64,000 nucleotides of DNA from Croceicoccus sp. YJ47 (GCF_016745095.1 NZ_CP067087.1:1910501-1974500); one strand, 5' to 3'; shown: positions 27,130 to 37,065, counted from the first letter of the stretch. The notes: generated from the sequence alone by a model not told the origin. Numbers and translations: made by a program.

Positions 27130-28590
27130 ATGAAAACCCGTTTCGAAAGCGCCATCCCCAATGATGCGCGCACCGTCGCCTATATCGTCGATACCGATAC
27201 CCTGCCGGGCGACCTGCCCGCATCGCTCAAGGACGGCGCCGGCATCAGCCGCTTTACCGGCAAGGCGGGGCAGGTCTTCGAAGGGTTCGGCGAGGCGGGT
27301 GGCAAGACCCGCCGCACCGTGCTGGCCGGCGCGGGCAAGCCCGATGCGAAGGACCGTCAGGCGGCCCTCGAAAAGGCGGGCGCGGCACTGGTCGCGAAAT
27401 ATCTGACCTCCGGTGAGAGCATGCTGGCCATCGATTTCGGCACCGGCTCGCTGGGTGCGCAGGATGCGGCGGCGGTGCTGACCGGCGCACGGCTGCGCGC
27501 GTTCCGCTGGGACAAATATCGCACGAAGATGAAGGACGAGCAGAAGGTTTCGCTCACCGAGATCGTCGCCGTCAACGCGCCCGACGGGACCGAGGCGGCA
27601 TGGAACGACGATGCCGCCGCCGTCGCCGCCGGTGTCGAATTCACGCGCGAGCTGGTCACCGAACCTGCGAACATCATCTATCCCGAAAGCTTCGTCGAAC
27701 GGTGCCGCGAACGGTTCGCGGGCACAGGCGTCGAGATCACCGTGCTCACCGATGAAGACATGAAGCGGATGGGCATGGGCGCCATCCTCGGCGTGGGGCA
27801 GGGTTCGGCCCGCCCGCCGCGCATCATCGCCATGCACTGGAAGGGTGGCGGCGACGAGGCGCCCATCGCGTTCGTCGGCAAGGGCGTAACCTTCGATTCG
27901 GGCGGTATTTCGATCAAGCCCGGCGCCGGCATGGAAGACATGAAGTGGGACATGGGCGGCGCCGGCGCGGTCGCGGGCGCGATGCTGGCCGTGGCGGGGC
28001 GCAAGGCGAAGGCCAATGTCGTCGGCATCTGCGGCCTTGCCGAGAACATGCCCGACGGCAATGCGCAGCGGCCGAGCGACGTCGTCACCACGATGAGTGG
28101 GCAGACGGTCGAGGTCATCAATACCGACGCCGAAGGGCGCCTCGTGCTCTCCGATTCGCTGACCTGGACGCAGCAGACGTTCAAACCTTCGCGTATCGTC
28201 GATCTCGCCACGCTGACCGGGGCGATCATCATCACGCTGGGCAATGAACACGCCGGGTTGTTCAGCAATGACGACACGCTGGCGGGCGAGCTGACCGCGG
28301 CGGGGCAGGCCGTGGGCGACAAGATCTGGCGCCTGCCGGTGAACGATGCGTATGACAGGCTGATCGATTCGCCGATCGCCGACATCCGCAATGTCGGCCC
28401 GCGCGGCGCCGGGTCGATCACCGCGGCGCAATTCCTGCAACGCTTTATCGAAAACGACACCCCCTGGGCGCATATCGACATCGCCGGCATGGTGTGGGCG
28501 GACAAGGCCGGCGCGACCTGGGACAAGGGCGCGACCGGGTTCGCCGTGCGGCTGATCGACCGGTTCGTGCGCGACACGGCGGAAGGCTGA
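27130..28590 (+). CDS. pepA: leucyl aminopeptidase, M17 family
   Basis: Cytosolic hexameric di-metal aminopeptidase. A 486-residue protein with the catalytic Lys/metal block FVGKGVTFDSGGISIKPG and the family signature NTDAEGRLVLSD, which holds metal ligands and the bicarbonate-binding Arg. The start at 27130 has a CAGGAG Shine-Dalgarno seven bases upstream; the longer frame overlaps lptD and is not real. holC follows 20 bp downstream, an arrangement common in proteobacteria. Confidence 0.96.
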   Translation: MKTRFESAIPNDARTVAYIVDTDTLPGDLPASLKDGAGISRFTGKAGQVFEGFGEAGGKTRRTVLAGAGKPDAKDRQAALEKAGAALVAKYLTSGESMLAIDFGTGSLGAQDAAAVLTGARLRAFRWDKYRTKMKDEQKVSLTEIVAVNAPDGTEAAWNDDAAAVAAGVEFTRELVTEPANIIYPESFVERCRERFAGTGVEITVLTDEDMKRMGMGAILGVGQGSARPPRIIAMHWKGGGDEAPIAFVGKGVTFDSGGISIKPGAGMEDMKWDMGGAGAVAGAMLAVAGRKAKANVVGICGLAENMPDGNAQRPSDVVTTMSGQTVEVINTDAEGRLVLSDSLTWTQQTFKPSRIVDLATLTGAIIITLGNEHAGLFSNDDTLAGELTAAGQAVGDKIWRLPVNDAYDRLIDSPIADIRNVGPRGAGSITAAQFLQRFIENDTPWAHIDIAGMVWADKAGATWDKGATGFAVRLIDRFVRDTAEG

Positions 28591-28610
28591 ACGACCGGAA
28601 GGGGCGGGAC

Positions 28611-29039
28611 ATGCGCGTCGATTTCTACCATCTGACCCGCGATCCCGCCCCGCAGGCCATCGCCGAAATCGCGCCCAAGGCGCTTGCCCGCGATCTGCGC
28701 ATGCTGATCGTGAGCGGCCATGCGGATCAGCGCGACGCAGTGTCGCAGGCGCTTTGGAATGCGCCCGGCTTTCTCGCCCATGGGGAGGCGGGCGGCGCGG
28801 CCGATGCGCGGCAACCGCTGCTCCTTTCCGACAGGGTCGATGCGGCCAATGGCGCGCAGGTCGTCGGGTTCGCCGATGGGCAATGGCGGGAGACCGACGG
28901 GTTCGAGCGCGCGATGCTGTTCTTCGACGAAAGCGCGATCGACGCGGCGCGCGACACCTGGCGTTCGCTCAAATCCCGCGAAGGGGTCGAGCGGCATTAC
29001 TGGAAACAGGAGGAGGGCGGCTGGCGCGAAATGGGGTGA
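28611..29039 (+). CDS. holC: DNA polymerase III subunit chi
   Basis: A 142-residue HolC. The chi subunit links the clamp loader to SSB. It has the family N-terminus ([10 protein letters not shown]), LLLSD-V-A-NGA and a C-terminal [13 protein letters not shown]. Preceded by GGAAGGGG; 20 bp downstream of pepA. Confidence 0.93.
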   Translation: MRVDFYHLTRDPAPQAIAEIAPKALARDLRMLIVSGHADQRDAVSQALWNAPGFLAHGEAGGAADARQPLLLSDRVDAANGAQVVGFADGQWRETDGFERAMLFFDESAIDAARDTWRSLKSREGVERHYWKQEEGGWREMG

Positions 29040-29142
29040 GGCCCGTTTTGCCCTGCGCACTTGCCCGTGGCGCCGCTCCCCGCTAGGGGCGCGCGCAACC
29101 CATTCGCGTAATTTCATTTCGATTCTGCAAAAGGATATACCC

Positions 29143-29565
29143 ATGGCTGCCACGCGCACCTTTTCGATCATCAAGCCCGACGCCACCCGCCGCAACCTGA
29201 CCGGCGCCGTCACGAAAATGCTGGAGGATGCCGGCCTGCGCGTCGTCGCGTCGAAGCGCATCCAGATGACCAAGGAACAGGCCGAGGGCTTCTATGCCGT
29301 GCACAAGGAACGCCCGTTCTATGGCGAGCTGGTCGATTTCATGATCAGCGGCCCGGTCGTGGTCCAGGTGCTCGAAGGCGAGGATGCGGTGAAGCGCAAC
29401 CGTGACGTCATGGGCGCGACCAACCCCGCCGACGCGGACGAAGGTACGATCCGCAAGGCCTATGCCGAATCGATCGAAGCCAATTCGGTCCACGGTTCGG
29501 ACAGCGAAGAAAACGCCAAGACCGAGATCGCCTTCTTCTTCGACGAGAACGAAATCGTCGGCTGA
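29143..29565 (+). CDS. ndk: nucleoside diphosphate kinase
   Basis: Transfers the gamma-phosphate between nucleoside tri- and diphosphates. The 140-residue length, catalytic His117 in NSVHGSDS, and N-terminal TFSIIKPDA are diagnostic. An AAGGA lies upstream of the start. A strong rho-independent terminator follows 28 bp after the stop. Confidence 0.98.
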   Translation: MAATRTFSIIKPDATRRNLTGAVTKMLEDAGLRVVASKRIQMTKEQAEGFYAVHKERPFYGELVDFMISGPVVVQVLEGEDAVKRNRDVMGATNPADADEGTIRKAYAESIEANSVHGSDSEENAKTEIAFFFDENEIVG

Positions 29566-29592
29566 TCGCCCGCGCGGTTTCGACGATTGAAA

Positions 29593-29621
29593 GGCCGCTC
29601 CGTCACCGGGGCGGCCTTTTT
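29593..29621 (+). terminator. rho-independent terminator after ndk
   Basis: GGCCGCTCC pairs with GGGGCGGCC (9 bp with one G-U), six-base loop, then five T residues. The sulfotransferase gene on the other strand ends 4 bp away, so the hairpin may serve both sides. Confidence 0.9.
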
Positions 29622-29625
29622 CGGT

Positions 29626-30852
29626 TCAGCGCGCCGTGCCCGCGCGCGGAAGGCCGAAATCCGCCGGGTCGTAGCGGTGCCGCCGGTGCGGCGAATGGCG
29701 TGCGCGTTTCATGCGGGCGGCCATCGCGGCCTCGGCCCGTGCCGACAGAGACAGTCCCAGCCCATCGTAACACCGCCCGATCGCCGCGCGCCAGTCGGCA
29801 TTGAACTCGGCAAAGGACAGGCGCACCAGCGGGCCGTCCCAATGCTGCAACGCCGCCTCCATCCGCGCCTCGCGCAGCGCGACCTTGCGCGTCCATTCCG
29901 CGCCGATCCACGCCGGGTCGACATGGTCCGACTGCACGATCATCTGGTTCGCGACGAGGGAGGCCGCGCTTGCCGTGACGTCGCGGCGGGCGCGGTCAAT
30001 CGTGACGATGCGGGCGTCGGGAAATGTCGCCATGACGGCGGCGAGGTCTTCGCTGAATTGAGGGACCTTCAACACCCGCGGGCGATCCGCATTGCCGCGA
30101 TGCGCCGCATCACTGGCGAGGATGCGGGCGAATTCGCGGTAGCACGGGGCGGGGTCGCGCGCCTCGCTCCATGCCGAAAAGGACGGGATGCGCCATTGCG
30201 CCTCGAGCGCGGGGTGCAGCAATGCGGTGGTGAGCCAGCCCAGCTCCTCGTCCACCCGTGCCGCGCCGAAGGGGTGCAGCGAATCGATCCACGGGTCGAG
30301 CCGCCGCGCGATCCAGAGCATGACCCCGCCCATCAGCGGACGCAGATCGGGCGTCTGCGGCACCGGCGACCAGCTGTCGCAGAACCGGGTCGCCGACAGG
30401 GCTGGATCGGCGGCGAGCAGGCGGTGCAGGCGCGTCGTGCCGGACCGCATCTGCCCCACCACGATGATCGGCGGCGCCATCGGGGTGCGCGCCATCTCCG
30501 GTCGGTCGCGCCACAGCCTTCCCAGCGCGAGATGCTGCCGCATGATCCGCACGATCTGCCCATGCGCCATCGCCCGGCCCAGCGGATTGAGCCGGGCCTC
30601 CTCCTCCAGCGCGGCGGTCAGGCGGCGTACCCGTTCGGCAAAATCGGCGACGTCGGCGGCGCTGCGCCCGAAATTCTCGCAATCGGTCGGAAACCCGCGC
30701 CGCGCCTTTGCCCATAGCGCGTCCGGGTCGAGCGTGGGATAGGGCAGCCAGCCGCGCCGCCACGCCGCCGCCAGCGCATCGCTCGCCCGGTCGGCCAACC
30801 GTCCGCGCGCGAGCGGATCGCGTGGTGGGTGCGCATCGCGCATGTCGCTCAT
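29626..30852 (-). CDS. sulfotransferase family protein
   Basis: A 408-residue protein with the PAPS 5'-phosphosulfate-binding loop GQMRSGTTRLHRLLA at about 133-147 and a later RARRDVTASAASLVANQM segment corresponding to the 3'-phosphate site. The long helical N-terminal part and LADP-LSATRFCDSWSP region match the bacterial sulfotransferase-3-like family of unknown substrate. The start overlaps the purN stop (ATGA), so it is expressed with purN although no metabolic link is evident. Confidence 0.9.
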   Translation of the reverse strand: MSDMRDAHPPRDPLARGRLADRASDALAAAWRRGWLPYPTLDPDALWAKARRGFPTDCENFGRSAADVADFAERVRRLTAALEEEARLNPLGRAMAHGQIVRIMRQHLALGRLWRDRPEMARTPMAPPIIVVGQMRSGTTRLHRLLAADPALSATRFCDSWSPVPQTPDLRPLMGGVMLWIARRLDPWIDSLHPFGAARVDEELGWLTTALLHPALEAQWRIPSFSAWSEARDPAPCYREFARILASDAAHRGNADRPRVLKVPQFSEDLAAVMATFPDARIVTIDRARRDVTASAASLVANQMIVQSDHVDPAWIGAEWTRKVALREARMEAALQHWDGPLVRLSFAEFNADWRAAIGRCYDGLGLSLSARAEAAMAARMKRARHSPHRRHRYDPADFGLPRAGTAR

Positions 30853-31457
30853 CGCCCGGCCCGCGCGCGATCCGCCTGCACCAACGCGGCGAGACAGCGC
30901 GCGTAGAGCTGATGCTCCGCGATGAGTACGCGCGCGGCCAGCGACCCCGCATCGTCACCCGGCAAGATCGCGACCCGCGTCTGGCCCAGCACCGGCCCGT
31001 CGTCGAGCTCCGGCGTCACCAGGTGGACGGAGCACCCGCCATGCGAATCGCCCGCGGCAATCGCGCGGGCATGGGTGTCGAGCCCCTTGTACGCCGGCAG
31101 GAGCGAGGGATGGATGTTCACCATGCGCCCGGCCCATCCGGCCACGAAATCCGCGCTCAATATCCGCATATATCCGGCGAGCGCGACATAATCGCACCCC
31201 GCACCGCGCAGCCGTTCGTCCATGGCCGCATCGTGGTCGGCGCGCGTCATGCCGCCATGCGGGATGGCGAAGGTGTCGATCCCCTCGCCCGCGGCGAGCG
31301 CGAGTCCCGGCGCCTCGGCACGGTTCGACCCGACGACCGCGATCTCGAACGGGCAATCCGCAGCGCGCGAGGCATAGAGCAGCGCCGCCATATTGGTGCC
31401 GCTGCCCGAAATGAGCACGCCGATGCGCGCTCGCCCCCCGTTTGTGACGGTTGTCAT
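30849..31457 (-). CDS. purN: phosphoribosylglycinamide formyltransferase
   Basis: Third step of purine synthesis, using 10-formyltetrahydrofolate. A 202-residue protein with GVLISGSGTNMAAL at the N-terminus, the catalytic Asn-His in NIHPSLLPAYKG, and the later Asp of HLVTPELDDGP. I chose the start at 31457 (MTTVTNGGRARIGV). It diverges from the AI-2E permease gene; purM lies beyond that permease. Confidence 0.96.
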   Translation of the reverse strand: MTTVTNGGRARIGVLISGSGTNMAALLYASRAADCPFEIAVVGSNRAEAPGLALAAGEGIDTFAIPHGGMTRADHDAAMDERLRGAGCDYVALAGYMRILSADFVAGWAGRMVNIHPSLLPAYKGLDTHARAIAAGDSHGGCSVHLVTPELDDGPVLGQTRVAILPGDDAGSLAARVLIAEHQLYARCLAALVQADRARAGR

Positions 31458-31630
31458 TGCGGGGGGAGGGCGGGCATGGGATAGGAGGACGGGCGCATGC
31501 GAAGCGGCCGCGCGGCAGAGCGAGGGATCATCATCATCAGACGCCCACACCTATGCGCAGCGGCGCCGCGCGGCAATATGCTGCATGCCCGCGCCGCCAC
31601 GCCCGTGCGCAAGCCAGAGGCCGCATACCG

Positions 31631-32704
31631 ATGATCCGCACGCCATTCGCCCCCCGGCCCGAGGACATGCCCTTCCTGCGTAAGATCGCGTGGCTCGTGG
31701 TCATCAGCGCGGCGCTGCTCATCGTGTGGCGCGCGGCGAGCCTGCTCATCCTCGTGTTCGGGTCGGTGCTGGGCGCGGTGGTGTTCCATGCCGCCGCCCG
31801 GCTGTTCCGGCGTATCGGCATCCGGGGGGAGGGCGCCTCGCTCATCCTCGGCATCCTGCTGGTGCTGTCGGTGGTGGGGCTGATTATCTGGCTGTTCGCC
31901 TCGCAATTCGGGTATCAGATCCGCAATCTCGGCACGGAACTGCCCGCTGCCCTCGCCGAACTTGCCGACAATGTCGACGATACGCCCCTCGGCCTGACGG
32001 CGGTGGCGGCGGTGCGCGATGCGATCGACGGCGCCGCGTTTCGCGAATTGCTCGGCAGCCTGAGCTTTGGCGTCGTGGAGATCTTCCTCAATTCCATCAT
32101 CGTGCTGGTGGGGGCATTGTTCTTTGCCGCGAGCCCCGATGTGTACAAGCGCGGGCTGGTGGTGATGACGCCCCCCGCCGCGCGCGAAAAGGTCGGCATC
32201 GTGATCGAGGAGATCGCGCTTGCGCTCCGGCTGTGGCTCGTCGCGCAATTGCTGTGCATGGCGTCGATGGGGCTGCTGGTGGCTGGCGGGCTGTGGCTGA
32301 TCGGGGTCGAGGGGTGGGCGATGCTCGGCCTGCTCGCCGGATTGTCCGAATTCGTGCCCTATGTGGGACCGCTGGCCGCGATGGTGCCTACGCTCGCGCT
32401 CGCCGCGCCCGAAGGGGGGCAGATGATCGGCCTCGTCTTCGTCGTCTATTTCGCCGTGCGGATGATACAGACGAACCTCATCACCCCCTTCGTCACGCGC
32501 TCGGTCGTGTCGATCCCGCCGGCGCTGACCCTGTTCGTGATCCTCGGCGTGGGGGCGGTGTTCGGGATTTACGGGCTGTTCTTTTCCGCCGCGATGCTGG
32601 TCGTGGCGTTTGTCGGGATACGCGAGATCTACCTGCGCGATACGCTCGGCGAGGAAGGGATCGAGGCGATTCCGCAGGAGGTCGACGAGGACGAGCCGCA
32701 ATAG
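31631..32704 (+). CDS. AI-2E family transporter
   Basis: A 357-residue inner-membrane protein of the AI-2E/PerM exporter family with about eight membrane segments: two N-terminal (IAWLVVISAALLIVW, LLILVFGSVLGAVVF), one near 80-100, and the C-terminal cluster containing the family block LAGLSEFVPYVGPLAAMVP and LITPFVTRSVVSIPPALT. Family members export small signals or sodium/protons; the substrate is unknown here. It is convergent with purM, 7 bp between the stops. Confidence 0.92.
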   Translation: MIRTPFAPRPEDMPFLRKIAWLVVISAALLIVWRAASLLILVFGSVLGAVVFHAAARLFRRIGIRGEGASLILGILLVLSVVGLIIWLFASQFGYQIRNLGTELPAALAELADNVDDTPLGLTAVAAVRDAIDGAAFRELLGSLSFGVVEIFLNSIIVLVGALFFAASPDVYKRGLVVMTPPAAREKVGIVIEEIALALRLWLVAQLLCMASMGLLVAGGLWLIGVEGWAMLGLLAGLSEFVPYVGPLAAMVPTLALAAPEGGQMIGLVFVVYFAVRMIQTNLITPFVTRSVVSIPPALTLFVILGVGAVFGIYGLFFSAAMLVVAFVGIREIYLRDTLGEEGIEAIPQEVDEDEPQ

Positions 32705-32711
32705 CAGCGGC

Positions 32712-33854
32712 TCATGCCTCGTGGACGGCGCTCCACGGTTCCCGCGCGGCCCAGTGCGTGCCCGACACGGTGCAGCCGCGCTGACCCTCGACGATCTCGC
32801 CGATGCGGTGCACGGTTTCGCCCGCCGCCTTCAGATCGGCGGTGAGGCTTTCCACCTCGTCCGGCGCCACCGACAGCACCATGCCGATGCCGCAGTTGAA
32901 GGTGCGCGCCATCTCCTCGGGTTCGATATTGCCCTGCGCCTGCAGGAACGCCATCAACCGCGTCTGCGGCCAGCTGTCGGCGTCGATGCGCGCGTGCAAC
33001 CCTTCGGGCAGGACGCGCGGCACGTTTTCGAGCAGGCCTCCGCCCGTGATATGCGCCAGCGCATGGATGCGTGCCGCGCGCACGGGACCAAGCAGGCTCT
33101 TCACATAAATCCGCGTCGGCGCGATGAGCGCGTCGATGAGCAGGACATCCTGATCGAAGAGGGCCGGACGGTCGAGCTTCCACCCCTTGTCGGCGGCGAG
33201 CCGGCGGACCAGCGAATAGCCGTTGGAATGCACGCCCGACGAGGCAAGGCCGAGCAGCACGTCGCCCGCCGCGACCCGGTCCCCGGTCAGCTGTTCGCCG
33301 CGTTCCACCGCACCGACGCAGAACCCCGCAAGATCGTAATCGCCCGGCCCGTACATGCCCGGCATTTCCGCCGTTTCCCCGCCGATCAGCGCGCAGCCGG
33401 CCTGTTTGCACCCCTCGGCGATGCCGGCGACGACTCGCACCGCGACGTCGTTTTCCAGCTTTCCGGTCGCGAAATAATCGAGGAAGAACAGCGGCTCGGC
33501 CCCCTGCACGATCAGATCGTTGACGCACATGGCGACGAGATCGATGCCGATATGGTCGTGCCGGTCATGGTCGATGGCGAGCTTTACCTTCGTGCCCACG
33601 CCGTCGTTTGCCGCGACGAGCAGGGGATCGGAATATCCCGCCGCCTTCGGGTCGAAGAACCCGCCGAACCCGCCCAGCTCCGATGTGGCGCCGGGCCGCG
33701 CCGTCGATTTCGCGAGCGGGCCGATCGCCTTTACCAGCGCATTGCCCGCGGCGATGGAAACGCCGGCCTTGGCATAGCTGTAGGATTCGTTCGTGCCGTC
33801 CGCGCCATCGGGGCGGGCGGCATCGGGGCGGGCGGCGTTGCGTTCGTCGGTCAT
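32712..33854 (-). CDS. purM: phosphoribosylformylglycinamidine cyclo-ligase
   Basis: AIR synthetase, step five of purine synthesis. A 380-residue protein with GGFGGFFDP, the [14 protein letters not shown] nucleotide loop, [17 protein letters not shown] and [16 protein letters not shown]. The extra N-terminal stretch ([13 protein letters not shown]) repeats a short motif and is not conserved in the family, so the true start might be further in. It diverges from the DUF2066-type gene. Confidence 0.97.
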   Translation of the reverse strand: MTDERNAARPDAARPDGADGTNESYSYAKAGVSIAAGNALVKAIGPLAKSTARPGATSELGGFGGFFDPKAAGYSDPLLVAANDGVGTKVKLAIDHDRHDHIGIDLVAMCVNDLIVQGAEPLFFLDYFATGKLENDVAVRVVAGIAEGCKQAGCALIGGETAEMPGMYGPGDYDLAGFCVGAVERGEQLTGDRVAAGDVLLGLASSGVHSNGYSLVRRLAADKGWKLDRPALFDQDVLLIDALIAPTRIYVKSLLGPVRAARIHALAHITGGGLLENVPRVLPEGLHARIDADSWPQTRLMAFLQAQGNIEPEEMARTFNCGIGMVLSVAPDEVESLTADLKAAGETVHRIGEIVEGQRGCTVSGTHWAAREPWSAVHEA

Positions 33855-33916
33855 GTTTGCGCCGGTAATGCTTTCGCGCTTGGATTTCCACGCATCATTG
33901 GGCAAAGAGGCGCGAA

Positions 33917-35257
33917 ATGTTGTCCTTTCCCGCCCCCACCCCCGCATTTTCCGGTCTTGGCACGCGTGCGTTGCGTGGCTGGCGGCTCTTGCTCGTCATG
34001 GCGGGCGTGGTCCTGCTCGCCCTGATCGGGTGGCGCGCCATCGCGCAGGTCGAAGGCGACCGCGGCATTCCGCCCATCGCCAGCACCGGCGATTTCGAGA
34101 TCGGCGGGATCACCGTCAACACCATGGGGAAAAACGCGACCGACGCGCGGCAGAACGGCTGGCGCGAGGCGCAGCGCAAGGCGTGGGGCGTGCTCTACGC
34201 CCGCTCCAACGGCGGGGCCGAAGCGCCCGAACTTCCCGATTCGCGAATCGCGTCGATGGTGTCCGCCGTCGTGGTGGAGGAAGAACGCATCGGCCCGCGC
34301 CGCTATGTCGCGCGGCTCGGCGTGATCTTCGACCGGGCGCGGGCGGGTGAGATCCTCGGGTCGGTCGGCGGGGCGCAGGCGCGTTCGGCGCCGATGCTGG
34401 TCGTGCCGGTCACATTCTCAGGCGGCGTGGCGTCCCTGTACGAAACGCGCACGCCATGGCAGCGGGCATGGGCCGAATTCCGCACCGCGCAAAGCCCCAT
34501 CGATTATGTCCGGCCGAGTGGATCGGGCTACGAATCGCTTATTCTCAATGCGGGGCAGATGGTCCGGCGCAGCCGTAGCTGGTGGCGGGTCGTGCTCGAC
34601 GAATTCGGGGCGAGCAGCGTCGTGTTCCCGGTCGCGCGGCTCGAACGGCAATATCCCGGCGGCCCGGTGAAGGGCACGTTCACCGCGCGCTTCGGGCCGG
34701 AAAACGATTATCTCGGCAGCTTCACCATGACGGCGGAAAGCGAAGAGGCGTTGCCGGTCATGCTGGCGCGCGCGGCGCAGCGGCTCGACCGGATCTATGC
34801 CAATGCGCTGGCGGCCGGGCGGCTCGGCGTCGACGATACGCTCGACATGCAGGAGCAGGCCCTCGATCCCGCCGTGCTCGAGGCGCTCGCCCGCGACCTG
34901 CGCCAGGCCGCCGCACCCTCCGCACCGTCGCCGTCGCAGGCACCGCAGCCCGCACCGTCCGCCGGATCTTCCGCTGGCGAGGGCACGAGCAGCCCGCAGC
35001 CTGCGCCCAGCACGCCGGCGATCGCGAATTACACCGTGCAGGTCGCCACGCCCGACCCCGCCGCATTCGACGGCGCCCTCTCCGCCATCCGCAGCGTTCC
35101 GGGCGTGCAATCCGCCACGGTCGGATCGACGGCGATCGGCGGGACGTCAGTCGTGCGGGTCGGCTATGCCGGCGATCTGTCCGATCTCGCCGCGTCGCTT
35201 TCGGCGCGGGGATGGCGCGTGACGCAAGGGTCGGGTGCGCTCTCGATCAGCCGGTAG
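33917..35257 (+). CDS. DUF2066-like exported/membrane-anchored protein
   Basis: A 446-residue protein with one N-terminal membrane segment ([16 protein letters not shown]). The region after it ([29 protein letters not shown] and [26 protein letters not shown]) resembles the DUF2066 domain. A Ser/Pro/Ala-rich linker at about 335-370 precedes a C-terminal ferredoxin-like fold ([20 protein letters not shown]). Function unknown. The Hda-like gene starts about 8 bp after the stop; this adjacency suggests one transcript. Confidence 0.75.
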   Translation: MLSFPAPTPAFSGLGTRALRGWRLLLVMAGVVLLALIGWRAIAQVEGDRGIPPIASTGDFEIGGITVNTMGKNATDARQNGWREAQRKAWGVLYARSNGGAEAPELPDSRIASMVSAVVVEEERIGPRRYVARLGVIFDRARAGEILGSVGGAQARSAPMLVVPVTFSGGVASLYETRTPWQRAWAEFRTAQSPIDYVRPSGSGYESLILNAGQMVRRSRSWWRVVLDEFGASSVVFPVARLERQYPGGPVKGTFTARFGPENDYLGSFTMTAESEEALPVMLARAAQRLDRIYANALAAGRLGVDDTLDMQEQALDPAVLEALARDLRQAAAPSAPSPSQAPQPAPSAGSSAGEGTSSPQPAPSTPAIANYTVQVATPDPAAFDGALSAIRSVPGVQSATVGSTAIGGTSVVRVGYAGDLSDLAASLSARGWRVTQGSGALSISR

Positions 35258-35265
35258 GCACGCGC

Positions 35266-35880
35266 TTGGCCCGTCAGATTCCCCTCCCGCTGGCCGCCGG
35301 CGACGGTGAGCAGCGCATCGTCGTCGGCAATGCGAACGAGCCCGTTCTGCGCGCGTGTCAGGATGCGGCGAACTGGCCGTTTCGCACCGCATTGCTGTCC
35401 GGGCCGCGGCGGTCGGGGCGGTCGCTGATCGCGCGGTGGTTCATGGAATCGGGGCAGGGGCACGCCATCGACGATGCCGAGGACGCGGACGAGGCGGAGA
35501 TATTCCACGCCTGGAACCGGGCGCAGACGGGCAATGTCCCGTTGCTGATCATCGGGCGCCCGGTGCCCGACGTGTGGTCGGTGCGCCTGCCCGATCTGCG
35601 CAGCAGGCTTTCCCCGGCGCTCAATCTCGCCATCGGGGAGCCGGACGATGCGATGCTGGCCGCGCTGATCGAGGCGCATGCCCGGCAAAGGGGGCTTGTC
35701 CTCGGCGAAGGGGCCACCACCTATCTGGTTCCGCGCTGCACCCGCAGCTTTGCGGGTGTCGAGGAACTGGTCGCGCGGATCGATCGTATCAGCCTCGAAC
35801 GCAAGAGTTCCGCCACGCTGGCCATCTGGCGGGAGGCATTGTCCCGTCCGCGCGGGCCGGTGCAGGACGGGCCGAAATAG
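35266..35880 (+). CDS. Hda/DnaA-related ATPase-like protein
   Basis: About 204 residues related to the DnaA AAA+ domain, as in HdaA/Hda, which helps inactivate DnaA after replication starts. Seen are NANEPVLRACQDA, the P-loop region LLSGPRRSGRSLIARWF, and EAEIFHAWNRAQTGNVPLLIIGRPVPDVWSVRLPDLRSRL, which corresponds to the sensor-1/box VII area. The P-loop Lys is Arg (SGRS). No ATG is available near the start of homology; TTG at 35266 (MARQIPLPLA) is my best choice. No lid-domain HTH, as expected for Hda. Confidence 0.8.
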   Translation: MARQIPLPLAAGDGEQRIVVGNANEPVLRACQDAANWPFRTALLSGPRRSGRSLIARWFMESGQGHAIDDAEDADEAEIFHAWNRAQTGNVPLLIIGRPVPDVWSVRLPDLRSRLSPALNLAIGEPDDAMLAALIEAHARQRGLVLGEGATTYLVPRCTRSFAGVEELVARIDRISLERKSSATLAIWREALSRPRGPVQDGPK

Positions 35881-35923
35881 CCCCGCGCTTGCCAGCCTGC
35901 GCGGCAAATGAGAGAATGGGCCG

Positions 35924-36634
35924 ATGTTCGAACGCCTGATTGCCTATCTGGACTCCATTCGCGCCCGCGACCCTGCGCCCCGTTCGCGCTGGGAAATCCT
36001 GCTGTATCCCGGCGTGCTGGCGGTGGGGCTCTACCGCGTGTCGCACTGGCTTTTCGATGGCGGGCTGTTTTTCGCGGCGCGCTTCGTCAACCATCTCGCC
36101 CGGTTCTTCACCGGGATCGACATTCACCCCGGTGCGACGATCGGGCGCAATCTGTTCATCGACCACGGGTTCAGCGTGATTGGCGAAACCGCGGAGATCG
36201 GCGACGATGTCACGATCTACCAATGCGTCACGCTGGGCGGGACGAACCCCACCAACGGAAAGGCGGGCAAGCGGCATCCCACCCTGCTCGACGGGGTGAT
36301 CGTTGGGTCCGGCGCACAGATCATCGGGCCGGTGACGGTCGGCCGCCGCGCCCGGATCGGCGCCGCGGCGGTGGTGACCGACGACGTGCCCGAAGGGGCG
36401 ACCATGGTCGGCATCAAGGCCCGCTCCACGGTGGTCCCTGTCGAAACGTGGCAGCGCGAATTCGTCCCCTACGGCACCCCGTGCAAGGATCCGTGCGAGC
36501 CGATCAACCCCCGGATCGAGGATCTTGAGGAACAGATCGCCGCGCTTCGTGCCGAGCTGTCCGCGATGCGCCGCGCCGGTGCCGAGACGCAGGACGCCGA
36601 GCCAAGACGGACCGACGAGGCAGGCCACGGATGA
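35924..36634 (+). CDS. cysE: serine O-acetyltransferase
   Basis: First committed step of cysteine synthesis. A 236-residue left-handed beta-helix enzyme of the short EpsC/CysE type: FFTGIDIHPGATIGRNLFIDHG, IYQCVTLGGT, KRHPTLLDGVIVGSGAQIIGP. The catalytic His lie in DIHPGA and DHG. The C-terminus has an added charged coiled-coil-like stretch (LEEQIAALRAELSAMR). It follows the Hda-like gene by 43 bp. Confidence 0.93.
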   Translation: MFERLIAYLDSIRARDPAPRSRWEILLYPGVLAVGLYRVSHWLFDGGLFFAARFVNHLARFFTGIDIHPGATIGRNLFIDHGFSVIGETAEIGDDVTIYQCVTLGGTNPTNGKAGKRHPTLLDGVIVGSGAQIIGPVTVGRRARIGAAAVVTDDVPEGATMVGIKARSTVVPVETWQREFVPYGTPCKDPCEPINPRIEDLEEQIAALRAELSAMRRAGAETQDAEPRRTDEAGHG

Positions 36635-36668
36635 ATCGCGAGCGCATGCGAATCGAAGGCTGCGGCGC

Positions 36669-37004
36669 ATGAGCAATATCGTCCCCCTTCCATTGGGCAA
36701 GGCCGGCCAGGTCGGGTTCGAACGGATCGAATTGTCGCGCATCATGGATCTTTACGGACGCATGGTCGCGGCGGGCGAATGGCGCGATTACGCGATGGAT
36801 TTCGACAAGGACGCGGCCAGCTTCTCCGCCTTTCGCCGGGCCGCCGAACGGCCGCAGATGCGCGTGGAAAAGCGCCCGTCGCTGCGCGGTCGGCAGGGCA
36901 TGTGGACGCTTTTCGGGGAGGCGGGACAGGTGCTGAAACGCGGGCACGAATTGCCCGGCGTGCTGGCCGTGATAGAGCGCAGATTGCTCAAGATCGTCGA
37001 GTGA
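36669..37004 (+). CDS. DUF2794 domain-containing protein
   Basis: A 111-residue protein matching the alphaproteobacterial DUF2794 family: FERIELSRIMDLYGRMVAAGEWRDYAMD, FSAFRRAAERPQMRVEKRPSL and LFGEAGQVLKRG. Function unknown. It lies 34 bp after cysE on the same strand. Confidence 0.9.
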   Translation: MSNIVPLPLGKAGQVGFERIELSRIMDLYGRMVAAGEWRDYAMDFDKDAASFSAFRRAAERPQMRVEKRPSLRGRQGMWTLFGEAGQVLKRGHELPGVLAVIERRLLKIVE

Positions 37005-37025
37005 TCGTGGCGGTTGGTACAAAAT

Positions 37026-37065
37026 CTGTCGGATGAATGTCAGATTTCTGTAACAAAAACGTCAT
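37026..37065 (+). promoter_or_regulatory. array of four PhoB half-sites (Pho boxes)
   Basis: Four 7-mers start exactly 11 bp apart: CTGTCGG (37026), ATGTCAG (37037), CTGTAAC (37048), ACGTCAT (37059). The PhoB half-site consensus is CTGTCAT and one Pho box is two half-sites with this 11-bp repeat. A GACTAT about 13 bp downstream (37079) could be the -10 element. This fits control of the following porin by phosphate starvation. Confidence 0.8.
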
